DNA of 64,000 nt, from positions 738,786 through 802,785 of the forward strand of contig QAOA01002596.1 in the NCBI GenBank assembly GCA_003255065.1, given 5' to 3'. The notes below the pieces were generated by a model. That model was not told the origin of the DNA, did no database searches, and saw only the letters and a list, made by a program, of their open reading frames with translations. Below, piece after piece: positions 37,309 through 50,019 of the stretch. The position numbers and the translations under genes were made by a program. The stretch comes from Cercis canadensis. Its lineage: Eukaryota; Streptophyta; Magnoliopsida; Fabales; Fabaceae. Positions within the stretch are counted from its first letter, which is position 1, and every line of letters starts with the position of its first letter.

Positions 37309-39933
37309 CACAACTCACAACAAAGTGAATCAGCTTCCACTGCAGAATTATATATATATATATATTTGTCTATGCAATGCAATTGAAACTTGAGTTGCAG
37401 GAGGACAAATGCTAGTGAGGGAGAGAGAAGAAGAAGATGAAGGAATATCAAAGCTTGGGTTGAAATAAATAGACAGTAATTCGAGTTGCAGACGGCATCT
37501 TGACAACTCTTAAGCTGACACCTTTTAGTGTAAGATGGCAATGTGTCAACTACAAGTGCATGAGTTTTGTCCTCTTTTGGTATTGTTCTCTTTCCCAAAT
37601 CAATAGTGTTTAACCTTCATTTTTCTATTTTGCCGAGGAATGTGAGAGCAACAGCACGCCAGCACCTTCACGCAGTTCAACTCCTAGTGATAGCAATTTG
37701 TCTTTTGTTCTTTATAATGCATTCAAGTTAATTTGCGCAAAGTCAGCTATTTTTGAATGTGAAACTGAGATACTTACTCTGGGCATTGTAAATACAAACG
37801 ATGTGAATTAGGAAGTTGGCGAAGGTTTTGAATAGGTTGACAAGAACACTTAGTTTCTATTTAGTTTAGCAGTGGAATGTTTACTTACTCAAAATAGCTT
37901 TTGATTTTGGCGAGCAAAAATAAATTTTAGAGATTTTCCACTGCTAAAAGAAATTTACTATTGCATTTAAATTTTTGTATGGTCATTAGCTTGGGCAATA
38001 GATAGCAGGCACATGTAATAAGGACAACTAACCAACCATCTCTTGGCCCTTCTCATCTCCCAAGGAGCTTGCTTGATTGATTCCAATTTCCAAGTTTGCA
38101 CTGCAATTTTTAGTCCTGTATATATGCTTTACTTCTCCCAGTCCACTTGGTAGGTTTACATGATTTTTATCAGATAATAGAATCAACTTGAAACTTGCAA
38201 GAAACTAAGAAAAGACTCTTGGCTTGGAAGCTCACAACTTCATCTTGCAAAAATAAAGTTACCGGTTTTGGTACCCAAAAATTTAGATTAGAGTTGATAT
38301 CCATCTATTCCTCACCACCCAAAAAACGTTAAAACTATAAATTTTTGCAGTAAATTTTTTAGTTGAGATATGAATATGTGAATTTGAACTTCATACCTAA
38401 ATTTTTTTGAGAGATTCTTAAATTAATTATGTTGTGTATGTTTGTGTAACATTAAAATTATAATTATACATAGAGAAATAAGACTTTTAATCTTCATGTA
38501 TATCAAAAAGAAAAATTTAGTTGTTCATATAAAATTTAATAACTCCTCTTCCAAATGACATACCATTATAGATGTTTAATGAATCAGAAGTTTTGCCATG
38601 ATCTGCAGTAGAGCCATGATCAGAAATTTACTTGATTTGGAAAAGTTGTGATGTAAGTGTCATTAAAAAATTGTTTTAGTCAAAATATCACAAAAAGAAA
38701 AAAAAAAGAAGAAATAATCAATTACAACTAGTGTGCATAGAACATGCTTCGGTCTTGAGTCATATGACTGGTCTATACGGATATGTGCAAGCATAGATAT
38801 ATGCTTTTTTATTTACTTCTTATTTTCATATGATTGGGCATGGATAACTATTGGTAAATTATACATATAGGAACCATAAGTAACAAAGAGAAAAATCACA
38901 TTGTACAATCAACATCAACCATGCATATACATGCATCTTTCTGCACCTCCCTATATATGGAGAGGTCTATTTTAGACTACCATAATTTTAATCCCAAGAA
39001 TTTAGTTTGGTGGTAAAAATGCAAAAGGTTTATCTAAATTAACTAAGAATTGGATCTTACCAAAAGAATTTTTTCCTTAAATGCATTAGATCGATGTGAA
39101 GGGTGTGCCCATAAGATCGATGAGTGGCTTAGTCTTAGTGCACAAAAGCTAATTCGAGAATGCCCTTACTATTAAAAAAAAAAAAACCACCATAATTTTT
39201 AAATGACATTCTTGTTGGTGTGAATACAAATATATCACTTTCATTCTTACTCTTTTGAGTCAAATTAATATTTTGGAATATAAAAAGGCAACTTCCAATT
39301 GTATATAGATTTAAATGTACTGTAGGTCCCTATAATTTAAATGAATTTTGAATTAAACCCCTATAATTTTATTTTACTTTTACTTTTTCTGAGTCCTTAT
39401 AGTTTAAATTTTTTTTAATTGGGTCTTACCGTCACCCCTCCGCGCGCGCACACACGTTATAAATCCATCAGTTTAATGCTCACATGACAAATGACTTGTC
39501 TATGTGATAATAAAAGAAGCTGACGTGACATCAAAGTGACATAAAAATGGCCACCTCATGATCTTTCCTTCTCTATGTTTCAGCCTGAAATCAAAACACG
39601 TCATTTCTCTTTGAACAAAACTCAAATCACACAATTTCTTGGTCTAATCAAATGAGAAGCTAGAATAATAGGCACCCAACTACGGTGAGAAGCAAAGTAT
39701 CAGTCACTTCAAAAATAAGCTGTAGTTGCAATAATGGGGTTACAAGGAGGCATGTGATAACACTAGGATCAACGAGAATATCTATGAAACAAAACAAAAT
39801 TCATAATAAGACCAACAAAACAAAGAAGATGGAAACATAGGTACATTGGCTTTCATCTACCAAATAAGTTCTCTTACATTGAAAAACACTGCTGCCTTTC
39901 TATCTTACTGGTGATACATAACACCATCTAAAC
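37309..39933. other. Intergenic, peroxidase promoter side
   Basis: Contains the peroxidase leader (with an AT microsatellite near 37350), AT-rich sequence, the SINE-like element at 38991-39188 and, at about 39320-39560, a stretch beginning taggtccctataattt. That wording is typical of dispersed plant noncoding repeats, and similar wording recurs at 62990-63230. No gene is seen. Confidence 0.55.
38991..39188 (+). mobile_element. SINE-like retroposon with poly-A and target repeats
   Basis: An insert of about 200 bases ending in a 13-base poly-A. The words accataatttta (38979-38990) and accataattttta (39189-39201) flank it, as a target-site duplication would. An A-box-like tagtttggtgg lies near its start. 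A good B box at the usual spacing is not seen, so the tRNA origin is uncertain, but insertion by retroposition is well supported. Confidence 0.55.
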
Positions 39934-42900
39934 CTAAACATATTTTCCCCTGTATTTAGGCTTTGGTTCCTTAGTAAATTTGGATTCACCTGTAAGCGTT
40001 AAATGAGTATCAGCTGGACTAAAAACTGCAGAATGAAGATTACCATCTACTAACCACTTAACATGGTTCTCCCTGAACTCGATATGTTTTAACCTAGCTG
40101 CCTCGGCTATTTCTTCCATGTAAGGATCTGTCTTCATCATTGTCAGTAATACCCGGCTGTAACGTGAGCTAAGCATCTGCTCAGAAGCAGCAATCAGTTT
40201 AAAACATGGATGCTCTGGGAAATGGTTTTCTGCAAAATCATCTTCTCTCAATACAGGGTAGAAGAACACAAGCCTGCCTCCCATTATAAGCATCCTGGCT
40301 GCAAGATCAAGCAAATCATGTACACACTCAACTAAACTGTAAGGTGCGGTTGATGGTATGTGGTCCGTCCTCTTGTCATCAGGAACGATGTAAGGCTCCA
40401 CAGCCCCCTTTAGCAATTTCCGGCCTCCAGACTTGCGTCCCCCAGCCCGAACTCCATAAGGAGGGTCGCATATTATGGCATCAAATACCTAATATAAACG
40501 GAAAAAATATGTATAAACAGAAAACCAAAATTGGCCAAACTTATTAAGAAGCTGTGCACATGAACATAACAGAGACAATGATATAATTCTTGATGGCCCA
40601 AAAAAAAAAAGGAAAATATAATTCTTCAATGAAAATCAACTTAAGGATCCCAAAGGATTACTATTCCTGTTAATGATGCATTAAACCAACAATGCAATTT
40701 CCATATGAATGTCATGATGGGCTCAAAGATAATATTTTAAATTATATTTTAGTTTTTTGAAATTACTTTGTGAAATAAGTTCAAAACTTTTTGCTGTGAA
40801 ACATTGATTTGTAATTGCCCAACAGTGAGTGTACAAATNCCTGTTAATGATGCATTAAGCCAACAATGCAATTTCCATATGAATGTCATGATGGGCTCAA
40901 AGATAATATTTTAAATTATATTTTAGTTTTTTGAAATTACTTAGTGAAATAAGTTCAAATCTTTTTGCTGTAAAACATTGATTTGTAATTGCCCAACAGT
41001 GAGTGCACAAATGGCAACTAAATGACAGTAATGCCAATTGCTCCCTTACACATTTTTCTTTTCTGCAGAATAGCAGAATTCCAGAGTCAGTGTTACAGTT
41101 ATAGAAAAGAAACTACTAAGCATGTAATACCAGGATTGATATTTCAATTAAATAAAAGAAATAATGACAGATTTGCTCATACTAGAAAAACACTTGGGAC
41201 ATAAACTATACATTAAACAGATCAAGGGCACTTTTAAGACTGGCATTATACATCAAACAAAAAACTACCAACAAAATTCCAAGATCAAGGAAGTTTTCTG
41301 TAAGGTACCTCTTTTAGTCCTGGACGCCAGGGAGGAAGATTATTATCAGCTCTTAATAGAGCAATTGGCATTGGCAATCCATACTGCAAAATGTAACACC
41401 TAATAAGTTTATTGTCAGAAAATACTCATTATTAAGCCCGTTTCATTCAGACATGATTCCGAATATCAAAACATTATAACTGGTGCTGAAATCCAACAAG
41501 TAATTCTGTCAACAGAATGCTTCAAACCAACCAAATGATAAATTTAATGGCATTTAGCATCTTTACCTGCTTAAAATTACTCCAAACATTACAGTCAGGA
41601 CCTCGCCCATCACGTACCACCCTAATGTCAATATCTGCACCCTGAACAATTTACAACAGTAAGTTGAAGGGAAGAAGAAGAAGAAGAAGAAGCAGAAGAA
41701 GCAGGAGGAGCAGACCATGGTCATTGCTCCAAAATGAGCTGCAGCAACAAGAATACTTCCAGTTCCAACAAAAGGGTCAAATACGAGTTTCCCTGGGGTC
41801 GCTAGTGCTTGATTGGCCATTAGAAAAGCCATTTCTGCATCCATGGCTGTTGGCCCAAGATAATTGCGGCTTTTTAACTGATATGTAGGAATAAGCTTTC
41901 TATCAGCACCACCAACTTCACGAGCAAAGAATATTCTCTTTTGCACAATTGGAGGTAGACCATTATTAGCTCCATAATTATCAGTTTCTATAAGCCAAAA
42001 GTTGTGATCCGGATTTTTCAACTTAACTTGTCCCTGCAAACATTACAATTGACAAGGAATACAGTCTTATTACAATGTTAATCTTGATAAGCACAGTATA
42101 ATGAATGATGAGTAAGTTCATTCATTGTCATGCATTTGACTTCACAAGCTGAAAATGGGAAGGGTAAGTGAAATTGGATGCAGCTCAAGTAAAATACATG
42201 ATAAAATAGAAAAGTTAAATTCTAGAATATAGGTAAAAGGTTAGTTTATTTAAAAAAGCATAAATCTGGAAGCTTCATATAAGCTACATTGTAGCATTCA
42301 TCAAGCCCAGATTTGACAAGCAATTATTTGCTTCATAGTTAATACGTAGTACAAACAACTCTTGACTGAGCAACAAAGGATGTTGCATCGCACAAAATCA
42401 TCTATCATGAAATGGCAGTAAACAGTAATTATTCAAATCACAGTTCATAAAGCTTAATCAGCCTTAAGATCTCCAAACAACAAGGCAGCTTGATAAAATG
42501 TCACTAAATAAAGTCCTCTCACACCAAATAGAAGGAAACATAAAGTTTCTTACATTCAAGGGAGTGTAACAGCTAGTTAATCTTGTCAAGCATCCCAACC
42601 AAACAATGCCAGATAAATACAAAATCTAGCAATTTGACTTATCAACTAACTCACAATATTGAAATTGCATTTCTTTACATGCTCTGAGGATATCTAAGCT
42701 CATCCTCTGTTCTAATCTTTCAGTACAAAGACCAATTTTATCGGAGACTCACCTTGAAAGGGATATATGAAAGCCCTTGAATAAGTTCCTTTTGCTCCTG
42801 AAGACTAATGACTTTCCCAAAGGTGTCAACAGTAATCTTGAAAGTGCTATTGGAATCTAAGTATGGCAACTTCCTGTCATCTGGGTAGCTCAAAATAGAA

Positions 42901-43549
42901 TCTTTTAATTCCTCATAGCTACCCCCTTCCCCCCATAGCTCATACATTCCTTTTACAAGTATACCTACAAGTTTTAAAAATAATTTTAAAAAAAAACCCA
43001 CATTATGCTACAAGAAATTATTTAAAATAATAATACTATCTTCCATTTAATCATAATATGAATAACAAAAATTTAAAAAAAAAAATTGAGAAAAAGGGGA
43101 ATTAGAATTTGGGAATCAAAACTCACTTCGATTGGCAATGTTTCGAGCAACTTCTTCTGAAGGGAGATTNTTAAAAATAATTTTAAAAAAAAACCCACAT
43201 TATGCTACAAGAAATTATTTAAAATAATAATATTATCTTCCATTTAATCATAATATGAATAACAAAAATTTAAAAAAAAAAATTGAGAAAAAGGGGAATT
43301 AGAATTTGGGAATCAAAACTCACTTCGATTGGCAATGTTTCGAGCAACTTCTTCTGAAGGGAGATTGACGAAGTGGAAAGGGGAATCGGGGTGGTGGTGT
43401 AGAGGGAGCTTCCATTCCAAGGACCTGTTTTTGGAGCTGAAGTCACTGTTTTGATTGTCCCCAAAAGCTCCAAATAGTTCTGCGAGAGATTCCACTTCTG
43501 GTTTTCTGTAATCCAGCAATCTGTGGAAGAAAACACATAAATACCACAT
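39934..43549 (-). CDS. TRM11: tRNA guanosine-10 N2-methyltransferase (TRM11)
   Basis: Six exons: 43549-43324, 42964-42753, 42033-41716, 41641-41567, 41383-41309 and 40488-39934. Phases close to 486 residues. The protein is the catalytic subunit of the Trm11-Trm112 complex, which methylates guanosine 10 of tRNA. The N-terminal part corresponds to a THUMP-related region. The AdoMet-binding motif DPFVGTGS is near residues 232-239, and the catalytic DPPY of N-methyltransferases is near 310-313. The start MWYLCVFF matches the usual family start. A partial copy of exon 1 (about 43133-43169) arises from the N join at 43170. Another N join at 40839 lies in an intron. The gene is divergent from the RZ-1 gene. 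Confidence 0.95.
40666..41012. repeat. Direct copy either side of N (40839)
   Basis: 40666-40838 and 40840-41012 are 173-base copies with a handful of substitutions, located in the last TRM11 intron. Confidence 0.9.
41670..41711. repeat. (GAA)n/(GCA) tract
   Basis: An irregular trinucleotide tract in the TRM11 intron just downstream of the exon 3 donor. Confidence 0.7.
42974..43366. repeat. Direct copy either side of N (43170)
   Basis: 42974-43169 and 43171-43366 are near-identical. Each contains the first TRM11 intron donor region and the last bases of exon 1, so a false partial exon is present at about 43133-43169. Confidence 0.9.
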
Positions 43550-44700
43550 AGCTTCTTCTTTGCTTTTGTCCGGCTTCTTCAGAAGCGAACAAAGGAATTG
43601 AATATGAAGAAGAGCGAGCCTCTACCAGAAAAGCAGAGTAGCAAGGTCCTAAACCCAAAACCCTGAACTTCCACTCCTGTTTTCTATTTTTCTTTTTAAT
43701 TTTTTTTTTTCTCAGCGTGTGCTGAACTTGACAACGTTTTTTTTGTTGTTGTCCTTTTTCACTATTGTTTTATTGGAATGTGTTATAGCCCTGTTATCTT
43801 TTGTTTTGTGATGCTAATGCGTTTTAAAGTGCACTTTTCATCCTTATTGTTNGTTCACAAAAAAAAAAAGTCTTTTGAAGTTAAACAAAAAAATTACATT
43901 AATGAGCTCATAAAACTTGGATATTTTTTTAATTGTAGATAAAAGAAAGTACATTTTAATATACTAGAAGAGTGAAGTATCTTAAACTCGAACCCAAAAA
44001 TATAAGATGACTAAATCTTAAAATATAAATCATATATGTGAATATGTATGAATTTAGTTTAATTATTTTGAGATAGATTCTATGCTATACTCTTGGGATA
44101 TGCCTTACAAGTCACAATTGAAGGGTTTCAAGCATTAAATTGAGACATACTATATCACATTGTAATAGTTTACAAAATTGAAATTTTATTAGATTTATAT
44201 TTGAGCAATTGAAAAAAATTTAATAAAATTTAAATTATGGTATAAATAAATATGTAAAACCATTAAAATGTGAGATCACATCCCAAGTGTGTATAATAGA
44301 AGCCACACGTTTTGCGACATGAATTCAAATTAGTTTAAATACTTACTTTACATATGTGAGCTAATATAATATAAATATAAAGCAAAATGAATTTGTAGTG
44401 GTCCAAGTTGAATTTTATTTATTCCGAAATTCATTAGATAGTAAAATAACTAAAAATAAATAAATAATTATCATAAATAAAATATATAATTATTATATTT
44501 AATATATGATTATCATATTTAACAAAATAATCCATAACTCAAAAAATATTTTAATTATTTTACTTTCTAAAAATTTGTCCCAAAGAGTAAAGAAGCACCC
44601 TTTTTTGGCAAAAATAATAAAATTTCAAGCGATTAGACAGTTATAATTGGCACGAACTGGCACGTGTGATTGGCTGACCTAGAGGCATCTTAACGCGCCA
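43550..44700. other. Intergenic between divergent TRM11 and RZ-1
   Basis: TRM11 leader, then AT-rich sequence with an N at 43852 that has no flanking copy. No gene is seen. The RZ-1 promoter elements lie at its right end. Confidence 0.6.
44661..44673 (+). promoter_or_regulatory. G-box with adjacent inverted CCAAT motif
   Basis: cacgtg at 44661-44666 is followed by attgg at 44669-44673. A GC-rich stretch (aacgcgccaa) comes next and leads to the probable RZ-1 leader. This fits a bZIP/bHLH site plus a CCAAT box near the transcription start. Confidence 0.45.
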
Positions 44701-44719
44701 ATGCCGATTTGGTAAAAGC

Positions 44720-46044
44720 GCCGTGGAACTCTTTGCTATATCTCAAACGCAATCGCTGCATCTCTGCAACTTCTCCCCTTCTTGCCTCTCTGCTAGGTTA
44801 TCCTCCAACGCTACAGAAACCCGCACCCTTTCTGCGATCAATTCGTCGCGTCACTGGTACTGCTCCATCCTCCCTATTCTCGCTTTCTATCTTTCCAGAT
44901 TTTGTTTTTATTTTGGGATATTCCTTTTTTTTTTTTTTTCCCTTTTTCGGCCTTTGATATTCGTTNTTTGGGATATTCCTTTTTTTTTTTGTTTCCCTTT
45001 TTCGGCCTTTGATATTCGTTGTTATTGAACTTTGTATGTTTCGGATTGAATTGGGTTGTTTGAAAATTTGAGAATTTGCTTAGAAACATCGACTAAATGC
45101 TAGAAACAGTTATGGGTTTTGTTTATATGATGTTTTAAAATCATAAGGATCGTTTGGTTTGCTTGGGTTGGCTTTGCAAGTTTAGAATGTGATTGAGGTG
45201 GTGATGCTTTATTCTGATTTGTTTATTCAGTGAAGCAGTTATTCTCTTGTTGGTAAATTTTAGTGTTGGCACTTGGCGAAATCCAGTAACTGGGATTGTC
45301 TAGGAATTGAGGTTATGCAATGATGAATTTTGTTACTTTGGGGGAATAGGAACTGGGGTGCAGCTAGAGCAGAGTGTGATCCCTAAAGAATTGCGTTATG
45401 TTTCTTAATTGCTGCTGCACGCTGGCAAGGTTAGTTAGTATGCCAGGAGTAGTTGGAACGTTGTGTCTAATTTGTTTTATCTTTAATATGGAACAGCAGT
45501 CGTGGGTAATTGTGCTAAATAGTGTCATTCATAGAAACCGAGAGGTTAACCGAATATTGGAGATAATATGAAACTTAATGAGTGGTATGTCTGGTGTATA
45601 GTGGAATCAGGAAGCAGGGTAAGCTTTCTCTTGAATTGATTCTTTTTTCCTTTTAGTCTAGTGTTTACTGTCAATATATAAGTGCACGTTGTCTTAGATA
45701 TCCTTTCTTGTGACTATTTCCGACAAGGGCAACTGTTCTGTACTATGTTTATGTGATGCACATTTTCTGGCATCAGTTTCAAGGTAAGTGAACTCTCCAG
45801 CTATCTAATTGACTTGCATGATGAAGCACAAATGAATGAAAAGGAATTATCATAATCATAAATATTGTGCTTGTACTCCCTCTTGTTTGTACTTGTTTTC
45901 CCACTTCTTCTCAATTGAAGTTGATTGGATTTTTCATATGGATTGAGTTTCTTCCAGTAATTTATATAGATTCTGTGATGGCTGACCCTGGATAACTGAT
46001 TTAAACATTCTGCGGTAATGGTTGTTTTCCTAAAAAATATGCAG
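44720..46044 (+). other. RZ-1 leader exon and long leader intron
   Basis: 44720-44856 is pyrimidine-rich and ends in ctg followed by gtactg, a plausible donor. The acceptor atgcag ends at 46044, seven bases before the RZ-1 ATG. A leader intron of about 1.2 kb is inferred; extra small leader exons cannot be excluded. It contains the N-flanked copy at 44911-45020. Confidence 0.5.
44911..45020. repeat. Direct copy either side of N (44966)
   Basis: 44911-44965 and 44967-45020 are the same 55-base segment with a different poly-T length, joined by one N. Confidence 0.9.
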
Positions 46045-46050
46045 TTTAAG

Positions 46051-46893
46051 ATGTCAGAATTGGACGAGTATCGTTGCTTTATTGGTGGCCTTGCATGGTC
46101 AACATCTGATAGAAAGTTAAAAGATGCATTTGAAAAGTTTGGCAAGCTTGTTGAAGCAAAGGTAATCAACTCTTTATTATTACTCTCGAATGTTTCTTTC
46201 ATTCTTTGAAAAATTAACATAGAATTCATGTTGCTGTTTCATAATTGAAAGGTAACTTATCAAGCATTATATTTGATTTGGAGATATTGTTCATGTTCTG
46301 TGTATGCATTTATCTCTTTCTAATTGTCATTATTGACTTTTAAGATGTTAAATGTATTCTTGATTTAGGTGGTTGTTGACAAATTCTCTGGCCGTTCTCG
46401 TGGTTTTGGATTTGTCACATTTGATGAAAAGAAAGCAATGGAAGAGGCTATTGAGGCTATGAATGGGATGGATTTAGATGGTCGAACTATTACTGTTGAT
46501 AAAGCTCAGCCTCAACAAGGATCAAGTAGAGATGACGGTGATCGCTACCGAGATCGTGGTCGTGATCGCGATCGTAACCGAGATTATGGAAGCGGTCGAG
46601 GGTCTAATGGTGGTGAATGCTTTAAGTGTGGTAAACCTGGCCATTTTGCTCGTGAGTGTCCTAGTGAAGGGGGAAAAGGGGGCAGGTACAGTGGCAGGGA
46701 TGGTGGCAGGGAAAGTAGATATGGTGGCAGCGGAGGTGGTAGTCACTATGGTCCTGATAGGAATGCAGAACGTCCTTCTGGTGGACGCAACAGGGATTCT
46801 GGTAGTCATGGAGATTCCGGGGGTGATCGATATTATCGTGACCGTGCTGGACCCTATGAGCGACGGGGATCAGGAGGCTTTCGTTCTGGATAG
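46051..46893 (+). CDS. RZ-1A: Glycine-rich RNA-binding protein with CCHC zinc knuckle (RZ-1a type)
   Basis: Two coding exons, 46051-46161 and 46369-46893, giving 211 residues. An N-terminal RRM carries RNP2 (CFIGGL, residues 9-14) and RNP1 (RGFGFVTF, 48-55). An Arg/Asp-rich linker follows, then one C-x2-C-x4-H-x4-C zinc knuckle (Cys121, Cys124, His129, Cys134) and a Gly/Arg/Ser-rich tail. RZ-1 proteins act as nuclear RNA chaperones and splicing regulators, with cold induction reported for RZ-1a. An intron at 46914-46998 lies just after the stop, within the 3' UTR; at about 20 bases past the stop it should not trigger decay. RZ-1b or RZ-1c are alternatives. Confidence 0.93.
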
Positions 46894-47842
46894 TATTTAA
46901 GCCTTTCGTTGAGGTATGTAACATATATTCAACTCTCCTTTCTCTTTTCCATCTTTGGTTTCACGGTGCTAATGAAATTGTGAATGTGGTTTTTGCAGCT
47001 TGGGAACTGGTGGTGTTGCTGTTACTGCCTCAGCTGTCCTTCTCAATGACCATGTTCTGGAATTGTTGTTTGGATGGATCAATGAAGTAAACCAGTGTTT
47101 TGATATGCAATACTTAGCACATATATCAAACTCTTTATGTTACTAAAAAATGCTGATCATTTGGTCTGTTGAAATCTTAAGTCAAATTTGATGTTGTGCT
47201 CTGTGCTTTCGATAATTGCTGCTGGGTTTGAGTTGTGACTTTCATGCATGGGGAGTTGCATATATGCCATATTTGCTGCTGGATTCCCAGTTTCGGCATA
47301 AGAGGTATTGGAAGGTATTTTGTCTTGGATAGGTTTTTGGAGGACCAAGGTGGGGGTCCAATATGGGAGTTTGCTTCTTCTCATTCAGAAAAGAAATCTT
47401 GATAGTAGAATGCCCATTTGGCTATCCTGTTTCTGGGTCTTTGAGTAGAAAGTAGTCAAGCGGGTAATACACCTACTTTCTTATCTGCTAGCTTTCAAAT
47501 TTTGTTGGGCTTTATTAATATTATTGACCTTTTGGCAGGATGCTTGGCTAAATGTGGTCTTTTTGGATTCCTCATTGGGTTCCTTTGTTGCTTATTGGAA
47601 ATGCATGATTTTTTAAACTTAAAACTTTTCAGCTGCAACAAGCCATCTGCAATTGCACTGAATATGCATGCCACTCTTATTTTCTGCACGGGGCACTGAT
47701 GGAGGGGTTCCATTTTGCATGATTGTGGCCGTTGTTTGGAAGCTCTTGATGAGTTGAGCAACTGTGACCCATGCTTTTTTACATCATTGCTCTTTTTGGT
47801 GGAAGATTGCTCTGCTCAAACTTTTTCCCTGCCTTCATGTGA

Positions 47843-48610
47843 TATCTTGGTTTTGTTTGCTGAGATCCAGTTGAGTGGTCCTACTTTAAAGCGATAGAAA
47901 CCTGAGTTACAGTTCCAAATGTCCATTCTCTTCCACCCCCAACGTTGGGCTAACTATCTAATATCAGATTTGAGATTGCTGCCTCTTCCTTAACCTCTGC
48001 AGAATGGTTATGAGAGGAAATTGGTTGTGTAATTCTTCTTCTGTCATAGTCGCTGTCCCAATTTCCAAAAATGCTTTGTTGTGTTTTCATTATCTATAGT
48101 CCATCTTGTTAAAGCTAGAACTCAAGTTTGCAGTTATTCTCTTCTTTATTTTATTGAAAGGGAGAGGAAGAAACAGAGAAATTTATTTGTCATGTTCCTT
48201 TATGGAGCATGATTGGTGGGTTTTAGTCTTATCAGGGGCTTGGCAATTTTTGGCAAAGTGGTTATCTGTGCAAATGATAGGTACAGATTTGACTAAATTT
48301 TGGATTGATATCGATTTGGTAAATTCTAGATTGATTCTAGTAATGCGCGTTTTGTAGGCATTCTTGTTTTGGAATTTTGACTTTCTCGCAACCACACATG
48401 GTACTTCGTTGATACGCAAGTAGTGTATTACACTACAGCATGGAGGGAAAATAGAAGTCTGAACCCTGTTTTTTCTACATCAAGAATGTTGTAAGAAAAT
48501 CACAAATTATTTCAGTAGTTGTCAACCTCTTTTTGACTTGGTTACAATTACAAATAAAGGGGTGTCATGCTACATCCCTTTGATGTGACTTGTGTCACAT
48601 AAGGGAGGTG
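47843..48610 (+). repeat. Dispersed repeat copy 1 (copy 2 at 63235)
   Basis: About 760 bases that recur in the same orientation at 63235-64000 with only scattered differences and short indels. The matching starts abruptly at tatcttggttttg in both. Neither copy codes for a recognised protein; the 83-codon frame in each is a by-product. Probably a mobile element or a segmental copy. Confidence 0.85.
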
Positions 48611-50019
48611 TAACATAGTAAAACCTTACAAATAAACTTGGAAAATTTACTTTCTGTTTGTTGACACACGGATGCAGAAAAGCGTGTCGATCAAAGTAGA
48701 TTTTGGGAGAGAGAGGGGAAGAAAGACGAGAAAATGCCTCATATTAACTTCAGAAAATTAACACTTATACTTTAGTCATCCTTAAGGGAGTACTTGCAAT
48801 AACGACAACAAAAAAAAGGTTGAGGTCTCAGTTCGTCATTCTTCCACATCATCAACTAGAAAATTCAGGTCTATTTATCTGATGACAAAAAAAAGGCAGA
48901 GTACTTGCGATAGTGTTCATATTCCTGTAGACCCGATTAACTTGGTGAGGCCAAATGTTATAGCCATAGCTTGGTGACTTATTCTTAATGTAAGTGAATC
49001 TAAATTAAATAAAAATTGATGGTTAAGAAGGTAAAATTATAATTATTTTTTAAAAAACACTCTAGTTATCATGGTTTGAGTTAATTTAAATAGATGGAAA
49101 GAATACAAATAGTTTATTTAATATTTAATTATTTGGTATAAGGTAAGTGACAACTGCAAGATTAAGATACATATATATTTTTTTTTGGAATAACTTTGCT
49201 TGAACTTTCCTTTAATCATGAAAAGCAAAGATTATTATAATTAATTATTACTTTATAGGAAATTCGATCAACATCTGACATCTCAATGTGATTGTGATTC
49301 ATGAAAGGCATAAAACAAAAAAAAATAAGTGAGAGAAAATTAAAAAAAGATGCAAATAGTTTGAGTCAATAATTAGGAGGCTAAAATGAAAGAGTCCACT
49401 AAACTAAAGCCACCAAAATTGGCACTGTCTAGTTGGTGACGGCCGACAACAATACTAGGAGCATGGGTGATCAAATTCAAGGGTGCTCATTGCTCATTGA
49501 CATTTCCAAGGACTGCTTGTGTTTCTCACACTAGAACACGCGGCACTAGGAGATTGGCTCGTATAACTATGACTTGGCCCAATCTAGTGTCCCACATCAC
49601 ATTTTCGAAAATGACAAAAATTGGGTTTCAAAATGTTTAAAACTCACTCTTAATTTCATTCCTAAATTTATAGTTATCAATTTGGATAATGGATTTTGCT
49701 AACTATGTATCATTAAACTTTTTGTAGAATCAAATATCTAACACTTTATAAACCAATTATCAGCTATTATTAACTTAACCAAGGATCTAATTTTTGAATA
49801 AACATAAGTGACTTTAATAATTTGTGTTTTATTATTTTCTCAATTCCCTTAATAGATTAAAATATGTCACAAAAGAATTATTCATTGAGTTAAAGAATAG
49901 AAAGTTAAAGTATTGATAAACTACCCATGCGGCCACACTTCATAAAAGCCATAGACTTTTTCTTCAAATATTTGGCAGAGAACACAAAGCAAGTTTTAAT
50001 AATGTTAGATATAAAATCA

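Noticed and set aside
37308..37311. GTG start one codon before the peroxidase ATG
   Set aside because: GTG starts are not expected in plant nuclear genes; the ATG leads directly into the signal peptide.
46478..46924. Three overlapping frames in the RZ-1 last exon
   Set aside because: They result from the biased Gly/Arg/Asp repeats; only the frame with RNP1 and the CCHC knuckle is real.
48106..48357. Frame of 83 codons, also present at 63498-63749
   Set aside because: Its repetition is due to the dispersed repeat; composition and lack of motifs argue against a protein.
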